Assembly: GCA_934294965.1 (NCBI GenBank)
Contig: CAKRAM010000035.1
Span: forward strand, 1-5,353
DNA length: 5,353 nt
Origin: an uncultured Clostridia bacterium
GTDB taxonomy: Bacteria; Bacillota; Clostridia; Christensenellales; CAG-314
Direction: 5' to 3'
Below the pieces are notes generated by a model. It saw nothing but the letters and a program-made list of their open reading frames with translations, had not been told where the DNA came from and ran no database searches. Shown piece by piece: positions 1-5,353 of the stretch; within the stretch, counting starts at the first letter, position 1; each line of letters begins with the position of its first letter. A program made the translations under genes and the position numbers.

Positions 1-2080
1 GGAAGGCTTTATAGTAGGGGAAAAGCAAACGACCGATTGCCCCAAGGATAAACTTAAGGAAATCATTTGCGCATTGGACGATTTTCCTGCAATCACGCCC
101 GATTTGCTTAAACTTGCCGAATTTATGAAAAAGGAATACCACCTCAGAATGGTGGACGTTTTGCGTCTTTGTATTCCTGCCGAAATGCGCGGAAATCGTG
201 TGCGCGTGCTTTCTCGCAAGCAAGCAACGCTGTCCGCGGATTACACCTATCAAGATATTTTGTCTTCACTAAAACCCAATGCCGCCAAGCAACGGGATTT
301 GGTGACTTTTTTATATAATAACGGCGCAACTTTGTCGGCAAAACTATCGGAAAAATTCGGCGCTTCGGCGCTTAAAGCGCTAACCGACAAAGGATTTGTT
401 GTGCAAAACGATGCTGTGGTACGCCGCATGCCGTATCGCGGTATTGCCGATTCCTCGCAGGAAAAGCGTGTTTTGACGCCGCTTCAACAAAATGCCGTGG
501 ATACCGTTTTGTCGGATAGACAGGGCAATTTTCTCATTCGCGGAGTAACCGGCAGCGGAAAAACCGAAGTTTATCTTACTATTATCGACAAAATCGTTGC
601 AGAAGGCAAAACGGCAATAATGCTTGTTCCGGAAATTTCCCTTACGCCCAACATGCTACGGCAATTGCGCAATCGCTTCGGCGACACCGTTGCGCTTTTG
701 CACAGCGGACTTTCGGCAGGTGAGCGTTACGACGAATGGCTGCGCCTAAAATGCGGAGAAGCGCAAATTGCAATCGGAGCAAGAAGCGCGGTGTTCGCTC
801 CGCTGGAAAATATCGGCGCAATTATCATCGACGAGGAACATGACAGCAGTTACATATCCGATTTCAACCCACGTTACGACACGATAGAGATTGCCAAGCA
901 ACGCGCAAAACAAAACAATTGTTTGCTTGTTTTAGGCTCGGCAACTCCCAGTTTGGTAAGTTACTATCAAGCCAAACAGGGCAAACTTAAACTTATCGAA
1001 ATGCCCGAGCGTATCAACAAACATCCGCTTCCCACGGTGGAAATAGTGGACATGGCTGCCGAAGCGCGTAACGGCAACAAGGGTATTTTTTCACCGATCC
1101 TTGTCGAACGCCTTACCCAAACGCTACAAAAGGGCAACCAGGCAATGTTGTTTCTAAACAGGCGCGGATACTCCTCCTTTTTGATGTGCACTAAATGCGG
1201 CTACGTTGCCAAGTGTGCCGATTGCGACGTCAGTTTGACTGTCCACCGCGAAGATAACATGCTCAAATGCCATTACTGTGGCAAAAAGTACTATATGCTT
1301 TCCGAGTGTCCTTCCTGCCATCAAAAAAGTTTCAAGCAGGGCAAAATCGGCACGCAACAAATAGTGGAATTGCTCGGAAAAATGTTCCCTAACGTAAAAG
1401 TGCTGCGTATGGATGCCGATACCACCCAAACAAAGGAAAGTCACGGAAAAATTTTGAAGGCTTTCGGTGACGGCGAGGCGCAAATACTTGTAGGCACGCA
1501 AATGATTGCCAAAGGGCACGATTTCCCCAAGGTTACGCTTGTCGGCGTGCTGGACGGCGACCAAAGTTTGCATTATAGCGACTATCTCTCCGCCGAAAGA
1601 ACGTTTCAACTTATAACGCAGGTTGCAGGGCGCAGCGGTCGTAACGAGGAGCAAGGCACGGTGGTTTTGCAAACCTACACTCCGACTCACTATTGTTTGC
1701 AACTGGCAGCCAAGCAGGATTACGTCGGCTTTTACAAAAAAGAAATCAGCCTAAGGGAAGCCTCTTCGTTTCCGCCTTTTTCGGAAATCGTTAGGCTTTT
1801 GTACGTGGGAGAAACGGAAAAAGATTGCATTGACGAACTTACCGAGCAGTACGCTCGGCTGTGCAACCTCAAAGAAGCGAACGTAACGGACTTTTTGTTT
1901 ATGGACAAAATGCGCTGTCCGCTAAAACGTGCCGAAAAAAAATATCGGTTTGAAATACTGCTAAAATTGGCGACGGATAATTTGCAAGAAATAATGCCTT
2001 TGGTATTTCAAATTGCCGACGAAAAAAAACGCAAATCCGTGCAGGTGTTTGTCGAACGTAATCCGCAAAATCTATCCTAG
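1..2080 (+). CDS. priA: Primosomal replication-restart helicase PriA (5' end outside window)
   Basis: PriA is a 3'-to-5' superfamily 2 DNA helicase that recognises stalled forks and directs reloading of the replicative helicase. The frame is open from base 2 (692 codons visible), and the first residues (EGFIVGEK, then DKLKEII) match the N-terminal DNA-binding domain, so the TTG at 74 is internal and roughly 50 residues are probably missing. Numbering from base 2: Walker A GVTGSGKT at 181-188, LVPEISLTP at 208-216, DEEH at 277-280, GSATPS at 312-317, GTQMIAKGHDFP at 499-510 and QVAGRSGR at 540-547. Eight cysteines in four CxxC pairs (396/399, 405/408, 423/426, 436/439) form the two-zinc module inserted in the helicase core, as expected for PriA. 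The C-terminal domain is complete and ends in the family-like VFVERNPQNLS. No inactivating change is seen. It is the first visible gene of the compact cluster, with def starting 11 bases after the stop. Confidence 0.97.
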   Translation, partial: EGFIVGEKQTTDCPKDKLKEIICALDDFPAITPDLLKLAEFMKKEYHLRMVDVLRLCIPAEMRGNRVRVLSRKQATLSADYTYQDILSSLKPNAAKQRDLVTFLYNNGATLSAKLSEKFGASALKALTDKGFVVQNDAVVRRMPYRGIADSSQEKRVLTPLQQNAVDTVLSDRQGNFLIRGVTGSGKTEVYLTIIDKIVAEGKTAIMLVPEISLTPNMLRQLRNRFGDTVALLHSGLSAGERYDEWLRLKCGEAQIAIGARSAVFAPLENIGAIIIDEEHDSSYISDFNPRYDTIEIAKQRAKQNNCLLVLGSATPSLVSYYQAKQGKLKLIEMPERINKHPLPTVEIVDMAAEARNGNKGIFSPILVERLTQTLQKGNQAMLFLNRRGYSSFLMCTKCGYVAKCADCDVSLTVHREDNMLKCHYCGKKYYMLSECPSCHQKSFKQGKIGTQQIVELLGKMFPNVKVLRMDADTTQTKESHGKILKAFGDGEAQILVGTQMIAKGHDFPKVTLVGVLDGDQSLHYSDYLSAERTFQLITQVAGRSGRNEEQGTVVLQTYTPTHYCLQLAAKQDYVGFYKKEISLREASSFPPFSEIVRLLYVGETEKDCIDELTEQYARLCNLKEANVTDFLFMDKMRCPLKRAEKKYRFEILLKLATDNLQEIMPLVFQIADEKKRKSVQVFVERNPQNLS

Positions 2081-2083
2081 GAG
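2079..2083 (+). promoter_or_regulatory. Ribosome binding site of def
   Basis: AGGAG lies 8 bases before the def ATG and overlaps the TAG stop codon of priA (TAGGAG). This supports the ATG at 2092 and suggests that ribosomes finishing priA pass directly over the def entry site. Confidence 0.8.
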
Positions 2084-2091
2084 TAACTTAT

Positions 2092-2544
2092 ATGGCGCTA
2101 CGCAATATTGTAAAAATGGGCGATCCCGTGCTTCGCAAGGTTTGTAAGCCCGTAGATAAATTCGATCAAAAATTAGGTCTGCTGTTGGACGACATGGTAG
2201 AAACGCTTCATCGCGCCGAGGGACTGGGGCTTGCCGCTCCGCAAGTCGGCATTTTGAAGCGCGTTTGTATTGTGGAATACGACGACGTTTTGTACGAACT
2301 GGTCAATCCGGTGCTGGTTTCCTGTAGCGGCAAATGTGTCGACAACGAAGGTTGTTTGTCTGTTGTCGGTTTTCGCGGACTTGTCGAACGTCCGCAAAGC
2401 ATAGACGTGGAGTACTTCGACAGAAACGGCGAAAAGAAGTCGATTCACGCCGAGGGATATTTCGCTCGAGTGTTTTTGCACGAAATGGATCACTTGGACG
2501 GCATTTTGTTTGTCGACAAGATGATAAAAAAGATACCTGACTAG
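2092..2544 (+). CDS. def: Peptide deformylase
   Basis: Cytoplasmic metalloenzyme that removes the N-formyl group from nascent proteins. At 150 residues it has the usual length of a compact bacterial deformylase. All three family motifs are present: GLGLAAPQ at residues 44-51, EGCLS at 86-90 with metal ligand C88, and HEMDH at 130-134 with metal ligands H130 and H134 and catalytic E131. One variation is VVG after EGCLS (residues 91-93) where most homologues have VPG; it lies outside the metal ligands, so activity is expected. The ATG start is supported by an AGGAG site 8 bases upstream, and the N-terminus (ALRNIVKMGDPVLRK) begins as in other deformylases. It sits 11 bases after priA and 14 bases before fmt, the enzyme that adds the formyl group it removes. 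Cotranscription is inferred from this spacing. Confidence 0.97.
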   Translation: MALRNIVKMGDPVLRKVCKPVDKFDQKLGLLLDDMVETLHRAEGLGLAAPQVGILKRVCIVEYDDVLYELVNPVLVSCSGKCVDNEGCLSVVGFRGLVERPQSIDVEYFDRNGEKKSIHAEGYFARVFLHEMDHLDGILFVDKMIKKIPD

Positions 2545-2549
2545 GCATT

Positions 2550-2554
2550 GGAGG
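2550..2554 (+). promoter_or_regulatory. Ribosome binding site of fmt
   Basis: A strong GGAGG core lies in the 14-base gap between def and fmt. The spacer to the ATG at 2559 is only 4 bases (CAAA), shorter than the usual 5-9, but there is no competing start nearby that fits the Fmt N-terminus better. Confidence 0.75.
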
Positions 2555-2558
2555 CAAA

Positions 2559-3491
2559 ATGAAAGTTGTATTTTTGGGTACGCCGTCTTTTGCGGTGCCG
2601 TCCTTGAAAGCAATAGTGGCAAAGCACGAAGTTGTGGCGGTTGTTTGTCAACCGGATAAGGTTGGCAGTCGCGGTAAAACGGAGTATAGCCCGGTAAAAA
2701 AATTTGCGTTGTCGCATGGGCTGAAGTTGTTTCAGTTTGAAAAAATATCTCGCGACGGCGTTGATACGTTGAAAGATTTGCATCCCGACATTATGGTTAC
2801 GGCTGCTTACGGACAAATTTTGTCCGACGAAGTCATTGCAATTGCGCCGCACGGAATCGTTAATGTTCACGGCTCGCTTTTGCCCGAACTTCGAGGGGCT
2901 GCTCCCATTCAGTACGCCGTTTGGCAAGGACTCGCGGAAACGGGAATCACCATTTTGCAAACCATAAAAAAAGTTGATGCCGGCGATATGATTTTGCAAA
3001 AGAAATTGCGAATCTTGCCTTATGAAACAAACGGAGAATTGTTTGAGCGTATGGCTGCGCTGGGTGCGGAAGCGATCGTGGAAGCGTTGGATCAAATCGA
3101 AAACGGCACGGCAACTTTTACTCCGCAGGACGAGTCCAAAGCAACATTTTGCAAAAAAATATCTGCCGAACAGGAAAAAATCGACTGGAATTTTCCTGCC
3201 GAACAGGTTATAAATTTGGTGCGTGCCTTATCTCCCGCTCCCGGTGCTTGGACAACTTATAACGGCTCGCGATTGAAGATTTTTGCGTTGACCAAATGTG
3301 AAACTTCCTTTGAAGGCGTCCCCGGACAGGTGGTGGAATGCGGCAAAAAAACGCTTGCCGTGCTTTGCGGTGACAAAAAAGCGGTGTACGTACAAAAATT
3401 GCAAGCCGAAAACGCAAAATGTTTGGATATAGTCAGTTTTTTGTGTGGCAAAAAAATCGCGGTAGGAACGGTTCTCGGACAAGATGAATAA
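2559..3491 (+). CDS. fmt: Methionyl-tRNA formyltransferase
   Basis: Transfers a formyl group from 10-formyltetrahydrofolate to the amino group of methionyl initiator tRNA. The 310 residues match the normal length (about 310-315). The N-terminal Rossmann-type formyltransferase domain begins with MKVVFLGTPSFAVPSL and carries the family motif HGSLLPELRGAAPIQ at 104-118. The catalytic triad equivalents are N102, H104 and D140 (in VDAGD). The loop with QPDK, SRGK and SPVK at 31-47 is the expected substrate and tRNA recognition region. The C-terminal tRNA-binding domain starts near IDWNFPAEQ (208-216) and includes the conserved RALSPAPGAWT. It follows def closely and its last 8 bases are shared with the start of rsmB, which suggests translational coupling. 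No truncation or lost key residue is seen. Confidence 0.97.
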   Translation: MKVVFLGTPSFAVPSLKAIVAKHEVVAVVCQPDKVGSRGKTEYSPVKKFALSHGLKLFQFEKISRDGVDTLKDLHPDIMVTAAYGQILSDEVIAIAPHGIVNVHGSLLPELRGAAPIQYAVWQGLAETGITILQTIKKVDAGDMILQKKLRILPYETNGELFERMAALGAEAIVEALDQIENGTATFTPQDESKATFCKKISAEQEKIDWNFPAEQVINLVRALSPAPGAWTTYNGSRLKIFALTKCETSFEGVPGQVVECGKKTLAVLCGDKKAVYVQKLQAENAKCLDIVSFLCGKKIAVGTVLGQDE

Positions 3492-4752
3492 CGCTTTTCT
3501 AAAAAGTTTTCAAACTCTAAAAGCCGTCTATGACGAAAAAGCCTTTTCTTCCGTCACGCTTAACAAAACATTGTTGTTTTGCACGTCGCAAGATCGCGCG
3601 CTTATAACAAAAATCGTGTACGGCGTGTTGGATAACGACATAAAGTTGAACTACGTTATCGGCAAATTCGTAATAAAGATGCCCAAAGGCGATACCCTTG
3701 TTTACCTGAAAATCGGTGCGTTTTGCCTTATGGAATTGTCTATTCCGGTGTATGCAGTTGTCAACGATGTGGCGGAACTATCCAAACTATCGGCGGATAA
3801 ACGCATTGTCGGCTTTGTTAATGCCACGCTAAAAAGCATGGCGGCAAGCGACATTAAAAACTTTGACGATTATCCTGCGGATTTTGTAGTAGGAACGTCG
3901 ATAAGGTATTCCTATCCCGAGTGGGCTTTTAGAAAATTGCTAAAAGACTACGGCAAGGAAACTGCCGAAAAAATTGTGTCGCACAAGGCGGATAACCGAA
4001 CGACGGCGCGCTTTGTCGGCAACGTGACAGCCGAACAAATCCAAGTGGAGTACGGTTGCAATGCCGAGCAAACGGCTTTGCCTAACGTATTTTATTTGAG
4101 CGGCAAAATGCCCAAACCGAACGAAAAATTTACGCCTCAAAGCATAAGTTCGGTGGCTGTGGCAAAAATCGTTGCCAATTGTGGCGGAAATAATGTGCTT
4201 GACTGTTGTTCCGCACCCGGCGGAAAGGCTGTATGCATCAAGCAACTTTGTCCCCAAGCAACCGTTACGGCGTGCGACGTTCATCCGCATAGGGTAGAAC
4301 TCATAAACAGTTATGCGGCTCGTATGGGCGTGGAAATTAAAACCGTTTGCGCCGATATGACTTTGCCGATGGACGACTTTGTCGGCAAGTTCGACACAGT
4401 GCTATGCGACGTGCCGTGCAGTGGTTTCGGCGTTTTGGACAGTAGGCCGGATATTAAATTGTTCAGACAAAACGAGGATATTTCTTCACTGATGAAGTTG
4501 CAATACGCCATATTGTCCAATTGCAGCAACTACGTTGCCAGCGGTGGAAGTTTGGTGTATTCCACGTGTACGATATTCGACAACGAAAACGGTCAAAACG
4601 TGCGTAAATTTTTGAAGGAGCATACGGATTTTTCCTACGGGACAATTCATTTGCCGAAATTGCCTCAAACCGACGGCAAGCCGTTTTATCAGTTTTTGCC
4701 GTGCGTGGACAATATGCCGGGCTTCTACGTTGCCGTTCTAAAACGCAACTAA
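3484..4752 (+). CDS. rsmB: 16S rRNA m5C methyltransferase RsmB
   Basis: SAM-dependent methyltransferase; the E. coli homologue makes m5C967 in 16S rRNA. The 422 residues fit the family. Residues 1 to about 125 form the NusB-like RNA-binding domain (DRALITKIVYGVL at 37-49, AVVNDVAELSK at 91-101, FVNATLK at 111-117). The catalytic domain has the SAM motif CCSAPGGK at 241-248, ACDVHPHR at 263-270, DVPCSG at 309-314 with C312, RPDIK at 321-325, and STCT at 360-363 with C362; C312 and C362 correspond to the two cysteines of the E. coli catalytic cycle. Several connecting motifs are divergent: QSISS at 219-223 where QDEAS is common, and CVDNMPGFYVA at the C-terminus where HGTDGFFIA is common. The N-terminal domain separates it from single-domain relatives such as RsmF. 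The ATG overlaps fmt by 8 bases and has no good Shine-Dalgarno site. Confidence 0.95.
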   Translation: MNNAFLKSFQTLKAVYDEKAFSSVTLNKTLLFCTSQDRALITKIVYGVLDNDIKLNYVIGKFVIKMPKGDTLVYLKIGAFCLMELSIPVYAVVNDVAELSKLSADKRIVGFVNATLKSMAASDIKNFDDYPADFVVGTSIRYSYPEWAFRKLLKDYGKETAEKIVSHKADNRTTARFVGNVTAEQIQVEYGCNAEQTALPNVFYLSGKMPKPNEKFTPQSISSVAVAKIVANCGGNNVLDCCSAPGGKAVCIKQLCPQATVTACDVHPHRVELINSYAARMGVEIKTVCADMTLPMDDFVGKFDTVLCDVPCSGFGVLDSRPDIKLFRQNEDISSLMKLQYAILSNCSNYVASGGSLVYSTCTIFDNENGQNVRKFLKEHTDFSYGTIHLPKLPQTDGKPFYQFLPCVDNMPGFYVAVLKRN

Positions 4753-4768
4753 AATATGCCAAATCAAT

Positions 4769-4789
4769 ATACTATTTTACGCATAGTAT
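4769..4789. repeat. Inverted repeat after rsmB
   Basis: ATACTAT (4769-4775) and ATAGTAT (4783-4789) are perfect inverted repeats around a 7-base centre, extendable by a T-G wobble and an A-T pair. No T-run follows, so it is not an intrinsic terminator. It could be a weak mRNA 3'-end hairpin or a protein-binding dyad; nothing in the sequence decides between these, and AT-rich chance dyads are common. Confidence 0.45.
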
Positions 4790-4790
4790 G

Positions 4791-4800
4791 TCAAGCTTGA
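4791..4800. repeat. 10-base palindrome TCAAGCTTGA
   Basis: A perfect 10-base palindrome that abuts the preceding inverted repeat and overlaps the possible -35 element at 4797-4802. A role as an operator half of the rlmN upstream region is possible but is inference from position only. Confidence 0.4.
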
Positions 4801-4827
4801 TAAAATTTAAGGACAATTACGTAAAAT
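4797..4827 (+). promoter_or_regulatory. Possible promoter for rlmN
   Basis: TTGATA (4797-4802) matches the sigma-A -35 consensus at 5 of 6 positions and TAAAAT (4822-4827) matches the -10 consensus at 5 of 6. The 19-base spacing is longer than the preferred 17, which weakens the call. If used, transcription would begin around 4833-4835, exactly at the base of the hairpin at 4836-4855, giving rlmN a leader of about 35 bases. Such AT-rich matches arise by chance often. Confidence 0.3.
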
Positions 4828-4832
4828 TTTAC
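4821..4832. repeat. 12-base palindrome GTAAAATTTTAC
   Basis: A perfect 12-base palindrome that contains the candidate -10 element. Its centre is 31 bases from that of the palindrome at 4791-4800, close to three helical turns, so both would face the same side of the DNA. The octamer TAAAATTT also occurs as a direct repeat at 4801-4808 and 4822-4829. I do not recognise it as the site of a known regulator. Confidence 0.45.
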
Positions 4833-4835
4833 TTG

Positions 4836-4860
4836 CAATGCAGCAATCTGCATTGTTTTT
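4836..4860 (+). terminator. Likely rho-independent terminator between rsmB and rlmN
   Basis: CAATGCAG (4836-4843) and CTGCATTG (4848-4855) form a perfect 8-base-pair stem, four pairs being G-C, around a CAAT tetraloop. TTTTT (4856-4860) follows directly. The T-run exists only on the + strand side, so it would act on transcripts coming from priA-def-fmt-rsmB. The stem is modest and the T-run short, so partial readthrough is plausible. It ends only 9 bases before the rlmN ATG, leaving no room for a promoter downstream; it could therefore work as an attenuator or as a 5' leader hairpin of rlmN instead of a simple operon end. Confidence 0.65.
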
Positions 4861-4869
4861 GGGTTAAAT

Positions 4870-5353
4870 ATGATTTTATTGCAGGACTTCGATTTGTCGG
4901 AATTGACGGAATATCTTACGGCTAACTACTCGGTTAAGCCGTTTGTTGCCAAGCAAATTTTCGACTGGCTCAACAAAAACGTCGATTTTGACGGAATGAC
5001 CAATGTGTCCAAAGCACTTCGCGCCGAGCTTGCCAAAAACTGTGTGGCAGTGTCGGCAAAAATCGTAAAAACGCTAACTTCGCAAATTGACGGTACGCAA
5101 AAGTTTTTGTTTGAACTTTACGACGGCAACGTAGTCGAAGGCGTTTTGATGAGATATACGTACGGCAACACGTTGTGCGTTTCCAGCCAAGTCGGGTGCC
5201 GTATGGGGTGCAAATTTTGTGCGTCCACTTTGGGCGGATTGGTTCGCAATCTTTCCACAGGCGAAATTTTGGCAGAGGTGCTTGCCGTAAACGCATTAGG
5301 CGGCGGCAAAGAACGCTACGTGACAAACATCGTGATGATGGGCAGCGGAGAAC
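4870..5353 (+). CDS. rlmN: Dual-specificity RNA methyltransferase RlmN (3' end outside window)
   Basis: Radical SAM enzyme that makes 2-methyladenosine at A2503 of 23S rRNA and, in E. coli, also at A37 of some tRNAs. The visible 161 residues (less than half of the usual 340-380) begin with a family-like N-terminal domain: LQDFDLSELTEYL, then AKQIFDWL at 27-34 and MTNVSKALR at 43-51. The radical SAM [4Fe-4S] motif is CRMGCKFC at 110-117 (C110, C114, C117), followed by ASTLGGLVRNL, typical of RlmN and unlike the antibiotic-resistance relative Cfr, which has an ATG-type sequence there. C103, seven residues before the cluster, matches E. coli C118. VMMGSGE at 155-161 is the start of the GxGE motif; the second catalytic cysteine lies beyond the window. 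The ATG at 4870 is chosen because no in-frame start codon lies between it and the stop at 4822 and because it fits the family N-terminus, although no clear Shine-Dalgarno site precedes it. In related genomes a PP2C phosphatase and a PASTA kinase often follow. Confidence 0.96.
   Translation, partial: MILLQDFDLSELTEYLTANYSVKPFVAKQIFDWLNKNVDFDGMTNVSKALRAELAKNCVAVSAKIVKTLTSQIDGTQKFLFELYDGNVVEGVLMRYTYGNTLCVSSQVGCRMGCKFCASTLGGLVRNLSTGEILAEVLAVNALGGGKERYVTNIVMMGSGE

Noticed and set aside
1154..1702. 182-codon open frame on the minus strand inside priA
   Set aside because: It lies wholly antisense to the zinc module and helicase motifs of priA, and its product shows no recognisable domain. It is a codon-bias shadow.
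2092..2544. Possible inactive deformylase because VVG replaces VPG after EGCLS
   Set aside because: C88, H130, E131, H134 and the GLGLAAPQ motif are all present, so the substitution is outside the essential set.
2541..3095. 184-codon open frame on the minus strand inside fmt
   Set aside because: It is antisense to the conserved formyltransferase domain, has no plausible start context and no recognisable domain; its length reflects codon bias of fmt.
3163..3207. 12-base direct repeat CTGCCGAACAGG at 3163-3174 and 3196-3207 in fmt
   Set aside because: The copies are 33 bases apart and in frame, encoding AEQ within two segments that are each expected from the Fmt family, so this is probably coding coincidence and not a duplication or mobile-element footprint.
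4753..4869. Possible riboswitch or small RNA in the rsmB-rlmN gap
   Set aside because: The gap is only 117 bases, contains simple short dyads and matches no riboswitch core that I recognise.
4970..5326. 118-codon open frame on the minus strand at the right edge
   Set aside because: It is antisense to the radical SAM region of rlmN, which is unmistakable on the + strand.
4870..5353. Possibility that the last gene is the resistance methyltransferase Cfr
   Set aside because: The CRMGCKFCASTLGGL stretch and the housekeeping gene order are those of RlmN; Cfr has a different sequence after the third cysteine and is usually on mobile DNA, of which there is no sign.

Overview
This window looks like ordinary chromosome from a member of the Bacillota (Firmicutes), probably an uncultured Clostridia-like lineage. 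The gene order priA-def-fmt-rsmB-rlmN, all on the + strand, is the well-known housekeeping cluster of that phylum. The RlmN start region carries the CRxGCxFCASTLGGL signature typical of Bacillota RlmN proteins. Base composition is moderate (mid-40s % GC by sampling). Genus or species cannot be told from this window.

Layout: positions 1-2080 hold the 3' part of priA (replication-restart helicase), whose true start lies upstream of the window. Eleven bases later comes def (peptide deformylase, 2092-2544), then after 14 bases fmt (Met-tRNA formyltransferase, 2559-3491). The next gene, rsmB (16S rRNA m5C methyltransferase, 3484-4752), overlaps the end of fmt by 8 bases. These four genes are packed as one transcription unit. 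A 117-base gap (4753-4869) follows. It is unusually rich in dyad symmetry and ends in a hairpin with a T-tract that looks like an intrinsic terminator. rlmN (23S rRNA A2503 methyltransferase) starts at 4870 and runs off the right edge.

Functionally, Fmt formylates initiator Met-tRNA and Def removes the formyl group from the new protein, so the pair brackets translation initiation. RsmB and RlmN modify 16S and 23S rRNA respectively. PriA reloads replication forks and is linked here by conserved gene order rather than by pathway. No mobile element, CRISPR array, tRNA or rRNA gene, or unknown protein family is visible. The only part that invites a second look is the fmt-rsmB-rlmN junction architecture, above all the short rlmN upstream region, where four dyads, a possible promoter and a terminator-like hairpin crowd against a start codon with no clear Shine-Dalgarno sequence.
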